From Misgurnus anguillicaudatus (Eukaryota; Chordata; Actinopteri; Cypriniformes; Cobitidae): 64,000 nt of DNA. Below, piece by piece: positions 1 through 8,484 of this stretch; position 1 is the stretch's first letter; each line of letters begins with the position of its first letter. The notes beneath the pieces were generated by a model that saw only the letters and a list, made by a program, of their open reading frames with translations, had not been told where the DNA came from and did no database searches. Both the position numbers and the translations under genes were made by a program. Location: positions 36,457,501-36,521,500 of the forward strand of contig NC_073352.2 of assembly GCF_027580225.2 (NCBI RefSeq). Reading direction: 5' to 3'.

Positions 1-18
1 TTAAGTCCCAGGACGTCG

Positions 19-47
19 CCCTCGGGGTCGGTCGCTCTACCCGAGGG
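19..47. repeat. Hairpin CCCTCGGG / CCCGAGGG
   Basis: The 8-bp arms at 19-26 and 40-47 are perfect and flank a 13-base loop. The hairpin lies just downstream of the unit junction and recurs in nearly every unit. Tail units carry CCCGAGGA, which breaks one pair. Confidence 0.8.
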
Positions 48-200
48 GACCTTTCGAACGAGCCCGCCCTCGACCCTCCGACCCTTTCCGCGGCCGAGAT
101 ACGGCGGTTCGAAAAATAAAACGCTCGTCCGGAGTTTGCTTGCCCGTAGCGTCCGCTGCGTTCGTCCGCCGGAGGCGTGACCGGTCTCGTTCGAAAGGTC
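48..200. repeat. Long-range inverted repeat inside the unit (A and C arms)
   Basis: Arm A, GACCTTTCGAACGAG (48-62), is the exact reverse complement of arm C, CTCGTTCGAAAGGTC (186-200). A 13-bp version of the same arm recurs in half B (357-369). The arrangement repeats in essentially every full unit, so a transcript could pair C with either A or B. As DNA, it is three copies of a TTCGAA-centred site per unit. Confidence 0.85.
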
Positions 201-214
201 TTTCCCGGGGCTTT

Positions 215-227
215 CCGGCGACGCCGG
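215..227. repeat. Hairpin CCGGCG-A-CGCCGG
   Basis: Six-bp arms flank a single A. It is retained in most units; penultimate-type units read TTTTCGGCGACGCCGG (one pair lost) and some units read GATGCC or GATTCC. Confidence 0.7.
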
Positions 228-250
228 CCTCGAGTTCGTGCAACCCCGTG

Positions 251-270
251 GACCGGAGATACTTCCGGTC
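251..270. repeat. Hairpin GACCGGA-GATACT-TCCGGTC
   Basis: Seven-bp perfect arms flank a six-base loop. This dyad is also the first sequence of every block after the linker, so it marks the linker/block boundary. A few units carry a damaged right arm, CTGGTAG (37118, 59536) or CCGGTAG (54494, 55859). Confidence 0.8.
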
Positions 271-291
271 GAATATCCGAATTTCGTTACC

Positions 292-338
292 GCGCCGCTC
301 CGGCGCCTCGGGCCCGGTGCCTTCGACCTTCGGGTCGA
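292..338. repeat. GCGCCG-CTC-CGGCGC dyad and TTCG-loop hairpin
   Basis: Arms GCGCCG (292-297) and CGGCGC (301-306) flank CTC. Just downstream, TCGACC-TTCG-GGTCGA (323-338) would form a C(UUCG)G tetraloop hairpin in RNA, a well-known very stable fold. Units reading CGAACTTCGGGTCG have a mismatch, so the tetraloop hairpin is not kept everywhere. Confidence 0.65.
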
Positions 339-495
339 TTGGTCCGCCGGATGGGCCCTTTCGAACGAGCCCACCCGCGAGTATCTGGCCCTTTCCGCGG
401 CGGAGATACGGGGGGCCGTCTCCTGATTTTCCCACGGCCGCTGCTCGGGCGCCTTAAGTCCGAGGACGTCGCCCTCGGGGTCGGTCGCTCTACCC

Positions 496-560
496 GAGGG
501 GACCTTTCGAACGAGCCCGCCCTCGACCCTCCGACCCTTTCCGCGGCCGAGATACGGCGG
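496..560 (+). repeat. 65-bp module, half A of the unit
   Basis: It aligns without gaps to half B (805-869) and, more weakly, to a linker segment (2171-2235). The shared cores are GAGGGG, CCTTTC, AACGA and GAGATACG. This implies that the 455-bp unit grew from a smaller ancestral module. Half A lacks the GTATCT left arm that half B has. Confidence 0.75.
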
Positions 561-804
561 ATCGAAAAAGAAAAAACGCTGGTCCGGAGTTCGCGCGCCC
601 GTAGCGTCCGCTGCGTTCGTCCGCCGGAAGCGCGGCCGGTCTCGTTCGAAAGGTCTTTCCCGGGGCTTTCCGGCGACGCCGGCCCCGAGTCCGTGCGACC
701 CCGTGGACCGGAGATACTTCCGGTCGAATATCCGAATTTCGTTACCGCGCCGCTCCGGCGCCTCGGGTCCGGGGCCTTCGACCTTCGGGTCGGTCGGTCC
801 GCCG

Positions 805-869
805 GAGGGGCCCTTTCGAACGAGCCCACCCGCGAGTATCTGGCCCTTTCCGCAGCGGAGATACGGGTT
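805..869 (+). repeat. 65-bp module, half B of the unit
   Basis: It is homologous to half A at 496-560. It also carries a small inverted repeat, GTATCT and AGATAC separated by about 17 bases. In most internal units it ends GCGGCGGAGATACGGGGGG; in lead-ins it ends GCAGCGGAGATACGGGGTG, which makes this end a useful position marker. Confidence 0.75.
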
Positions 870-1650
870 GCCGACTCCGGATTTTCCCACGGCCGCTACT
901 CGGGCGCCTTAAGTCCCAGGACGTCGCCCTCGGGGTCGGTCGCTCTACCCGAGGGGACCTTTCGAACGAGCCCGCCCTCGACCGTCCGACCCTTTCCGCG
1001 GCCGAGATACGGCGGTTCGAAAAAAAAAAAACGCTCGTCCGGAGTTTGCTCGCCCGTAGCGTCCGCTGCGTTCGTCCGCCGGAGGCGTGACTGGTCTCGT
1101 TCGAAAGGTCTTTCCCGGGGCTTTCCGGCGACGCCGGCCCCGAGTCCGTGCGACCCCGTGGACCGGAGATACTTCCGGTCGAATATCCGAATTTTTGTTA
1201 CAGCGCCGCTCCGGCGCCTCGGGTCCGGGGCCTTCGAACTTCGGGTCGATTGGTCCGCCGGAGGGGCCCTTTCGAACGAGCCCACCCGCGAGTATCTGGC
1301 CCTTTCCGCGGCGGAGATACGGGGGGCCGTCACCGGATTTTCCCACGGCCTCTGCTCGGGCGCCTTAAGTCCGAGGACGTCGCCCTCGGGGTCGGTCGCT
1401 CTACCCGAGGGGACCTTTCGAACGAGCCCGCCCTCGACCCTCCGACCCTTTCCGCGGCCGAGATACGGCGGATCGAAAAAAAAAAAACGCTGGTCCGGAG
1501 TTCGCGCGCCCGTAGCGTCCGCTGCGTTCGTCCGCTGGAGGCGCGGCCGGTCTCGTTCGAAAGGTCTTTCCCGGGGCTTTTCGGCGACGCCGGCCCCGAG
1601 TCCGTGCGACCCCGATGACCGGAGATACTTCCGGTCGAATTTAGGAAAAC

Positions 1651-1674
1651 TTCGAACGGCCGTATCTCGGGCGC
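1651..1674 (-). repeat. Inverted copy of the unit's GAGATACGG segment in a penultimate unit
   Basis: This 24-base stretch reads, on the minus strand, like the half-A end at 1911-1934 with 22 of 24 matches. It replaces the usual ATATCCGAATTTCGTTAC segment and is preceded by TTTAGGAAAAC (TTTCGGAAAAC in some blocks). A copy lies in the unit before the tail in nearly every block, which makes it a block-end marker. Confidence 0.8.
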
Positions 1675-2170
1675 CTCGGGCCCGGGGCCTTCGAACTTCG
1701 GGTCGGTCGGTCCGCCGGAGGGGCCCTTTCGAACGAGCCCACCCGGGAGTATCTGGCCCCTTCCGCAGCGGAGATACAGGGGGCCGTCTCCGGATTTTCC
1801 CACTGCCGCTGCTCGGGCGCCTTAAGTCCGAGGACGTCGCCCTCGGGGTCGGTCGCTCTACCCGAGGAGACCTTTCGAACGAGCCCGCCCTCGACCCTCC
1901 GACCCTTTTCGCGGCCGAGATACGGCGGTTCGAAAAAAAAAAACGCTCGTCCGTAGTTCGCGCGCCCGTAGCGTCCGCTGCGTTCGTCCGCCGGAGGCGC
2001 GGCCGGTCTCGTTCGAAAGGTCTCTCTCGGGGCTTTCCGTGGACGCCAGCCTCGGGTCCGTGCGACCCCGGGGGCCGGAGATACGGACTTCCACCGCTGC
2101 ACCTTTAAACGGCCGTAGCTCGGGCGCCTTAAGACCGAGACCTTAGCCCTTTGGGTCCCTCATCCTCCAG

Positions 2171-2235
2171 GAGGGGCCCTTTCCAACGACCCCACCCACG
2201 TCTCCGTACCCCCTTCCCCGGCCGAGATACGACCC
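2171..2235 (+). repeat. Third, most diverged copy of the 65-bp module, inside the linker
   Basis: It aligns without gaps to half B of the unit: GAGGGGCCCTTTC, then CCCCACCCAC, then GGCCGAGATACG. This shows that the tail unit continues through the TTAAG at 2129 and that the first ~107 bp of every linker is decayed unit sequence. Confidence 0.65.
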
Positions 2236-2407
2236 CGGGAACATCGCCCCGTCAACCCGACCACCGTGCACCCGAGGCCGGCTTTGGACCCCGCGACGGA
2301 CACCCTGGAGCTCGTACCCGGCGCACCGTTTGGTCCCTGCCATCCCACTCTTAAGCACTCCCCCACCGGACTAAGCCCCATCCTCCCGGCCCTTCTGGAG
2401 AACCAAA

Positions 2408-2872
2408 CAGTTGGTCAACCCCAAAATTTCTCCAACCGTTGGTCAACCCGAAAGATTTTCCAGCAGTTGGTCAACCTCAATCGACTTAGGTTTTGGAGTG
2501 TTCGCGTTTCCAGCAGTTGGTCAACCTCAATCGACTTAGGTTTTGGAGCGTTCGCGTTTCCAGCAGTTGGTCAACCTCAATCGACTTAGGCTCTGGAGCT
2601 TTCGCCTCTCCAGCAGTTGGTCAACCCCAACGACTTAGGCTCTTGAGCTTTCACTTCTCCAGCAGTTGGTCAACCCCATCGACTTAGGTTCTGGGGCGTT
2701 CGCTTCTCCTGCCATAGACTTAGGTTCTATAGCTTTCGCCTCTCCGACAGTTGGTCAACCCCAATCGACTTAGGCTCTGGAGCTTTCACTTCTCCAGAAG
2801 TTGGTCAACCCCATCGACTTAGGTTCTGGAGATTTCGCCTCTCCGACAGTTGGTCAACCCCGATCGACTTAG
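2408..2872 (+). repeat. Representative 50-bp repeat array
   Basis: Repeats start at 2461, 2511, 2561 and 2611 at exact 50-bp steps, then at 49-50 bp. The first two copies (2408-2460) are shorter, and the copy at about 2710 lacks the GTTGGTCAACC core. The core holds the arms GTTG and CAAC around GT, and overlaps CAGTTG, an E-box-like hexamer. It has no distinct spacers, so it is not a CRISPR array. Confidence 0.9.
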
Positions 2873-2969
2873 CTATATACCTGATGGCACCTGTTCGCCC
2901 TACCGTCCCCCGCGAAGGGGGAACCCGCCGGGTCCGCGGCCGGGAGGGTGCGCCTCGGTCGGCCTGGGG
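2873..2969 (+). promoter_or_regulatory. TATATA-bearing segment after 50-bp array (copy 1), possible spacer promoter
   Basis: CTATATAC (2873-2880) arises where the last 50-bp repeat (CGATCGACTTAG) ends. About 26 bp downstream is a TCCCCC-GCGAA-GGGGGA dyad (2906-2922), then a GC-rich run into the block at 2970. Position between an array of short repeats and a GC-rich block resembles rDNA spacer promoters. No start site can be read, and the polymerase is unknown. Confidence 0.3.
2906..2922. repeat. TCCCCC-GCGAA-GGGGGA hairpin downstream of TATATA
   Basis: Six-bp arms flank a five-base loop about 26 bp after TATATA. It is present in all 17 complete linkers by eye. No T-run follows, so it is not a bacterial-type terminator. 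Confidence 0.6.
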
Positions 2970-4470
2970 GACCGGAGATACTTCCGGTCGAAAATCCGAA
3001 TTTCGTTACAGCGCCGCTCCGGCGCCTCGGGCCCGGGTCCTTCGACCTTCGGGTCGTTCGGTCCGCCGGAGGGGCCCTTTCGAACGAGCCCACCCGCGAG
3101 TATCTGGCCCTTTCCGCAGCGGAGATACGGGGTGCCGTCTCCGGATATTCCCACGGCCGCTGCTCGGGCGCCTTAAGTCCCAGGACGTCGCCCTCGGGGT
3201 CGATCGCTCTACCCGAGGGGACCTTTCGAACGAGCCCGCCCTCGACCCTCCGACCCTTTCCGCGGCCGAGATACGGCGGTTCGAAAAAAAAAAAACGCTC
3301 GTCCGGAGTTTGCTCGCCCGTAGCGTCCGCTGCGTTCGTCCGCCGGAGGCGTGACCGGTCTCGTTCGAAAGGTCTTTCCCGGGGCTTTCCGGCGACGCCG
3401 GCCCCGAGTCCGTGCGACCCCGTGGACCGGAGATACTTCCGGTCGAATATCCGAATTTCGTTACCGCGCCGCTCCGGCGCCTCGGGCCCGGTGCCTTCGA
3501 CCTTCGGGTCGATTGGTCTGCCGGATAGGCCCTTTCGAACGAGCCCACCCGAGAGTATCTGGCCCTTTCCGCGGCGGAGATACGGGGGGCCGTCTCCGGA
3601 TTTTCCCACGGCCGCTGCTCGGGCGCCTTAAGTCCCGGGACGTCGCCCTCGGGGTCGGTCGCTCTACCCGAGGGGACCTTTCGAACGAGCCCGCCCTCGA
3701 CCCACCGACCCTTTCCGCGGCCGAGATACGGCGGTTCGAAAAAAAAAAACGCTCGTCCGGAGTTTGCTCGCCCGTAGCGTCCGCTGCGTTCGTCCGCCGG
3801 AGGCGTGACTGGTCTCGTTCGAAAGGTCTTTCCCGGGGCTTTCCGGCGACGCCGGGCCCGAGTCCGTGCGACCCCGTGGACCGGAGATACTTCCGGTCGA
3901 ATATCCGAATTTCGTTACTGCGCCGCTCCGGCGCCTCGGGTCCGGGGCCTTCGAACTTCGGGTCGAGTGGTCCGCCGGAGGGGCCCTTTCGAACGAGCCC
4001 ACCCGCGAGTATCTGGCCCTTTCCGCGGCGGAGATACGGGGGGCCGTCACCGGATTTTCCCACGGCCGCTGCTCGGGCGCCTTAAGTCCGAGGACGTCGC
4101 CCTCGGGGTCGGTCGCTCTACCCGAGGGGACCTTTCGAACGAGCCCGCCCTCGACCCTCCGACCCTTTCCGAGTCCGAGATACGGCGGATCGAAAAAAAA
4201 AAACGCTGGTCCGGAGTTCGCGCGCCCGCCCTCGACCCTCCGACCCTTTTCGCGGCCGAGATACGGCGGTTCGAAAAAAAAAAAACGCTCGTCCGTAGTT
4301 CGCGCGCCCGTAGCGTCCGCTGCGTTCGTCCGCCGGAGGCGCGGCCGGTCTCGTTCGAAAGGTCTCTCTCGGGGCTTTCCGTGGACGCCAGCCTCGGGTC
4401 CGTGCGACCCCGGGGGCCGGAGATACGGACTTCCACCGCTGCACCTTTAAACGGCCGTAGCTCGGGCGCC
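2970..4470 (+). repeat. GC-rich block B1, internally deleted
   Basis: Lead-in 2970-3172; units at 3173 and 3628; a truncated fusion unit 4082-4470. At 4224-4228 the sequence jumps from segment C of one unit to half A of the tail, with GCCCG present at both sides of the break. Compared with the duplicate block B3, about 372 bp is missing, including the penultimate inverted element. Confidence 0.95.
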
Positions 4471-5215
4471 TTAAGACCGAGACCTTAGCCCTTTGGGTCC
4501 CTCATCTTCCAGGGGGGGCCCTTTCCAACGACCCCACCCACGTCTCCGTACCCCCTTCCCCGGCCGAGATACGACCCCGGGAACATCGCCCCGTCAACCC
4601 GACCACCGTGCACCCGAGGCCGGCTTTGGACCCCGCGACGGACACCCTGGAGCTCGTACCCGGCGCACCGTTTGGTGCCTGCCATCCCACTCTTAAGCAC
4701 TCCCCCACCGGACTAAGCCCCATCCTCCCGGCCCTTCTGGAGAACCAAACAGTTGGTCAACCCCAAAATTTCTCCAACCGTTGGTCAACCCGAAAGATTT
4801 TCCAGCAGTTGGTCAACCTCAATCGACTTAGGTTTTGGAGCGTTCGAGTTTCCAGCAGTTGGTCAACCTCAATCGACTTAGGTTTTGGAGTGTTCGCGTT
4901 TCCAGCAGTTGGTCAACCTCAATCGACTTAGGTTTTGGAGCGTTCGCGTTTCCAGCAGTTGGTCAACCTCAATCGACTTAGGCTCTGGAGCTTTCGCCTC
5001 TCCAGCAGTTGGTCAACCCCATCGACTTAGGTTCTGGGGCGTTCGCTTCTCCTGCCATAGACTTAGGTTCTATAGCTTTCGCCTCTCCGACAGTTGGTCA
5101 ACCCCAATCGACTTAGGCTCTGGAGCTTTCACTTCTCCAGCAGTTGGTCAACCCCATCGACTTAGGTTCTGGAGCTTTCGCCTCTCCGACAGTTGGTCAA
5201 CCCCGATCGACTTAG
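4471..5215 (+). repeat. Linker L2: 5' segment plus 50-bp array
   Basis: Array begins at 4750. It has the extra GCGTTCGAGTTTC copy but lacks the CCCCAACGACTTAGG copy seen in other linkers. The net change is +50 and -49 bp, giving the only 842-bp linker. The 5' part reads CATCTTCCAGGGGG where the others read CATCCTCCAGGAGG. Confidence 0.95.
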
Positions 5216-5312
5216 CTATATACCTGATGGCACCTGTTCGCCCTACCGTCCCCCGCGAAGGGGGAACCCGCCGGGTCCGCGGCCGGGAGGGTGCGCCTCG
5301 GTCGGCCTGGGG
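5216..5312 (+). promoter_or_regulatory. TATATA-bearing segment, copy 2
   Basis: Matches copy 1 (2873-2969) over its length by eye; block B2 starts at 5313. Confidence 0.3.
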
Positions 5313-7643
5313 GACCGGAGATACTTCCGGTCGAAAATCCGAATTTCGTTACAGCGCCGCTCCGGCGCCTCGGGCCCGGGTCCTTCGACCTTCGGGTCGG
5401 TCGGTCCGCCGGAGGGGCCCTTTCGAACGAGCCCACCCGCGAGTATCTGGCCCTTTCCGCAGCGGAGATACGGGGTGCCGTCTCCGGATTTTCCCACGGC
5501 CGCTGCTCGGGCGCCTTAAGTCCCAGGACGTCGCCCTCGGGGTCGGTCGCTCTACCCGAGGGGACCTTTCGAACGAGCCCGCCCTCGACCCTCCGACCCT
5601 TTCCGCGGCCGAGATACGGCGGTTCGAAAAATAAAACGCTCGTCCGGAGTTTGCTTGCCCGTAGCGTCCGCTGCGTTCGTCCGCCGGAGGCGTGACCGGT
5701 CTCGTTCGAAAGGTCTTTCCCGGGGCTTTCCGGCGACGCCGGCCTCGAGTTCGTGCAACCCCGTGGACCGGAGATACTTCCGGTCGAATATCCGAATTTC
5801 GTTACCGCGCCGCTCCGGCGCCTCGGGCCCGGTGCCTTCGACCTTCGGGTCGATTGGTCCGCCGGATGGGCCCTTTCGAACGAGCCCACCCGCGAGTATC
5901 TGGCCCTTTCCGCGGCGGAGATACGGGGGGCCGTCTCCTGATTTTCCCACGGCCGCTGCTCGGGCGCCTTAAGTCCGAGGACGTCGCCCTCGGGGTCGGT
6001 CGCTCTACCCGAGGGGACCTTTCGAACGAGCCCGCCCTCGACCCTCCGACCCTTTCCGCGGCCGAGATACGGCGGATCGAAAAAGAAAAAACGCTGGTCC
6101 GGAGTTCGCGCGCCCGTAGCGTCCGCTGCGTTCGTCCGCCGGAAGCGCGGCCGGTCTCGTTCGAAAGGTCTTTCCCGGGGCTTTCCGGCGACGCCGGCCC
6201 CGAGTCCGTGCGACCCCGTGGACCGGAGATACTTCCGGTCGAATATCCGAATTTCGTTACCGCGCCGCTCCGGCGCCTCGGGTCCGGGGCCTTCGACCTT
6301 CGGGTCGGTCGGTCCGCCGGAGGGGCCCTTTCGAACGAGCCCACCCGCGAGTATCTGGCCCTTTCCGCAGCGGAGATACGGGTTGCCGACTCCGGATTTT
6401 CCCACGGCCGCTACTCGGGCGCCTTAAGTCCCAGGACGTCGCCCTCGGGGTCGGTCGCTCTACCCGAGGGGACCTTTCGAACGAGCCCGCCCTCGACCGT
6501 CCGACCCTTTCCGCGGCCGAGATACGGCGGTTCGAAAAAAAAAAAACGCTCGTCCGGAGTTTGCTCGCCCGTAGCGTCCGCTGCGTTCGTCCGCCGGAGG
6601 CGTGACTGGTCTCGTTCGAAAGGTCTTTCCCGGGGCTTTCCGGCGACGCCGGCCCCGAGTCCGTGCGACCCCGTGGACCGGAGATACTTCCGGTCGAATA
6701 TCCGAATTTTTGTTACAGCGCCGCTCCGGCGCCTCGGGTCCGGGGCCTTCGAACTTCGGGTCGATTGGTCCGCCGGAGGGGCCCTTTCGAACGAGCCCAC
6801 CCGCGAGTATCTGGCCCTTTCCGCGGCGGAGATACGGGGGGCCGTCACCGGATTTTCCCACGGCCTCTGCTCGGGCGCCTTAAGTCCGAGGACGTCGCCC
6901 TCGGGGTCGGTCGCTCTACCCGAGGGGACCTTTCGAACGAGCCCGCCCTCGACCCTCCGACCCTTTCCGCGGCCGAGATACGGCGGATCGAAAAAAAAAA
7001 ACGCTGGTCCGGAGTTCGCGCGCCCGTAGCGTCCGCTGCGTTCGTCCGCTGGAGGCGCGGCCGGTCTCGTTCGAAAGGTCTTTCCCGGGGCTTTTCGGCG
7101 ACGCCGGCCCCGAGTCCGTGCGACCCCGATGACCGGAGATACTTCCGGTCGAATTTAGGAAAACTTCGAACGGCCGTATCTCGGGCGCCTCGGGCCCGGG
7201 GCCTTCGAACTTCGGGTCGGTCGGTCCGCCGGAGGGGCCCTTTCGAACGAGCCCACCCGGGAGTATCTGGCCCCTTCCGCAGCGGAGATACAGGGGGCCG
7301 TCTCCGGATTTTCCCACTGCCGCTGCTCGGGCGCCTTAAGTCCGAGGACGTCGCCCTCGGGGTCGGTCGCTCTACCCGAGGAGACCTTTCGAACGAGCCC
7401 GCCCTCGACCCTCCGACCCTTTTCGCGGCCGAGATACGGCGGTTCGAAAAAAAAAAAACGCTCGTCCGTAGTTCGCGCGCCCGTAGCGTCCGCTGCGTTC
7501 GTCCGCCGGAGGCGCGGCCGGTCTCGTTCGAAAGGTCTCTCTCGGGGCTTTCCGTGGACGCCAGCCTCGGGTCCGTGCGACCCCGGGGGCCGGAGATACG
7601 GACTTCCACCGCTGCACCTTTAAACGGCCGTAGCTCGGGCGCC
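5313..7643 (+). repeat. GC-rich block B2
   Basis: Lead-in 5313-5515; full units at 5516, 5969, 6424 and 6880 (penultimate type); tail 7336-7643. From 5516 onward it is a near-identical copy of B0. The visible differences are A-tract lengths, for example one base shorter near 6990 and one longer near 7447. Confidence 0.95.
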
Positions 7644-8387
7644 TTAAGACCGAGACCTTAGCCCTTTGGGTCCCTCATCCTCCAGGAGGGGCCCTTTCCA
7701 ACGACCCCACCCACGTCTCCGTACCCCCTTCCCCGGCCGAGATACGACCCCGGGAACATCGCCCCGTCAACCCGACCACCGTGCACCCGAGGCCGGCTTT
7801 GGACCCCGCGACGGACACCCTGGAGCTCGTACCCGGCGCACCGTTTGGTCCCTGCCATCCCACTCTTAAGCACTCCCCCACCGGACTAAGCCCCATCCTC
7901 CCGGCCCTTCTGGAGAACCAAACAGTTGGTCAACCCCAAAATTTCTCCAACCGTTGGTCAACCCGAAAGATTTTCCAGCAGTTGGTCAACCTCAATCGAC
8001 TTAGGTTTTGGAGTGTTCGCGTTTCCAGCAGTTGGTCAACCTCAATCGACTTAGGTTTTGGAGCGTTCGCGTTTCCAGCAGTTGGTCAACCTCAATCGAC
8101 TTAGGCTCTGGAGCTTTCGCCTCTCCAGCAGTTGGTCAACCCCAACGACTTAGGCTCTTGAGCTTTCACTTCTCCAGCAGTTGGTCAACCCCATCGACTT
8201 AGGTTCTGGGGCGTTCGCTTCTCCTGCCATAGACTTAGGTTCTATAGCTTTCGCCTCTCCGACAGTTGGTCAACCCCAATCGACTTAGGCTCTGGAGCTT
8301 TCACTTCTCCAGAAGTTGGTCAACCCCATCGACTTAGGTTCTGGAGATTTCGCCTCTCCGACAGTTGGTCAACCCCGATCGACTTAG
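7644..8387 (+). repeat. Linker L3: 5' segment plus 50-bp array
   Basis: Short class (841 bp to the block), array from 7923. It is a copy of L1, including the rarer CCAGAAGTTGG and GGAGATTTCGCC variants. Confidence 0.95.
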
Positions 8388-8484
8388 CTATATACCTGAT
8401 GGCACCTGTTCGCCCTACCGTCCCCCGCGAAGGGGGAACCCGCCGGGTCCGCGGCCGGGAGGGTGCGCCTCGGTCGGCCTGGGG
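8388..8484 (+). promoter_or_regulatory. TATATA-bearing segment, copy 3
   Basis: Matches copy 1; block B3 starts at 8485. Confidence 0.3.

Larger units (their letters stand above)
454..908 (+). repeat. Representative 455-bp unit of the GC-rich repeat
   Basis: In order this unit holds: the TTAAG junction; a dyad CCCTCGGG/CCCGAGGG; half A (496-560) containing CCTTTCGAACGAG and GAGATACGG; an A-tract near 566-577; segment C containing CTCGTTCGAAAGG, the reverse complement of the half-A motif; dyads CCGGCG-A-CGCCGG and GACCGGA-GATACT-TCCGGTC; GCGCCG-CTC-CGGCGC; a short CGACC-TTCG-GGTCG hairpin; and half B (805-869), an ungapped relative of half A matching about four fifths of positions. No conserved reading frame is present. 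The unit matches no family I recognise. Confidence 0.9.
1..2128 (+). repeat. GC-rich tandem-repeat block B0
   Basis: Four full units start at TTAAG junctions 1, 454, 909 and 1365, followed by the diverged tail at 1822-2128. The unit at 1365 is the penultimate type, recognised by AATTTAGGAAAAC followed by an inverted element at 1651-1674. The tail is marked by GAGGAGACC, CCCTTTTCGCGG and CTCTCTCGGGGC. The left edge of the block lies outside the window. The whole block recurs as 5516-7643, at an offset of 5,515 bp. Confidence 0.95.
2129..2872 (+). repeat. Linker L1: 5' segment plus 50-bp repeat array
   Basis: The first 107 bp are a diverged continuation of the tail unit (65-bp module relative at 2171-2235). 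A unique stretch of about 170 bp follows, in which I recognise nothing. From 2408 the 50-bp array carries 10 GTTGGTCAACC copies and one degenerate copy (TGCCATAGACTTAGG). The typical repeat is CAGCAGTTGGTCAACC, then ATCGACTTAGG, then a TC-rich end. Array copies shown by GAGCGTTCGAGTTTC in long linkers are absent here. Left-family markers: CTATAGCTTTC and GTACCCCCTTCC. Confidence 0.95.
1..4220 (+). repeat. Segmental duplication I, copy a
   Basis: B0, L1 and most of B1 recur as 5516-9735. The offset is 5,515 bp through L1 and 5,513 bp after A-tract differences in B1. Differences are few: A-tract lengths, CCCGAGAGTATC versus CCCGCGAGTATC, and the 372-bp deletion at the end of B1. Confidence 0.9.

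Noticed and set aside
110..122. A-tract as a SINE or retroposon tail
   Set aside because: No target-site duplication flanks the unit, and the tract lies at the same internal point of a tandem unit, not at an element end.
105..125. GGTTCGAA as a Pol III B box or tRNA T-arm
   Set aside because: It is followed by an A-tract rather than by the CC of the B-box consensus. No A box or cloverleaf can be drawn.
100..130. T-run on the minus strand after GC dyads as an intrinsic terminator
   Set aside because: No hairpin directly abuts the T-run on the minus strand and nothing else suggests a bacterial genome.
177..2108. Long open frames, for example 643 codons on + (177-2108) and 743 codons on - (11821-14052)
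   Set aside because: Open frames overlap on both strands and in all frames. The translations are Arg/Pro/Ser/Gly-rich repeats; unit length is often not a multiple of three; and copies of the same repeat change frame with A-tract length. No domain, no start context and no selection for frame can be seen.
2143..2358. A 71-codon minus-strand frame found in all 18 linkers
   Set aside because: It recurs only because the linker DNA is conserved. Overlapping frames of similar length exist on both strands, and the product resembles nothing I know.
2408..2872. CRISPR-like array in the linker
   Set aside because: The whole 50-bp period is conserved between copies, so there are no unique spacers, and there are no cas genes. 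The setting is eukaryotic satellite-like.
2129..2969. Linker as a transposable element
   Set aside because: No terminal inverted repeats, target-site duplications or transposase fragments. Its first part is decayed unit sequence and its position is fixed in every module.
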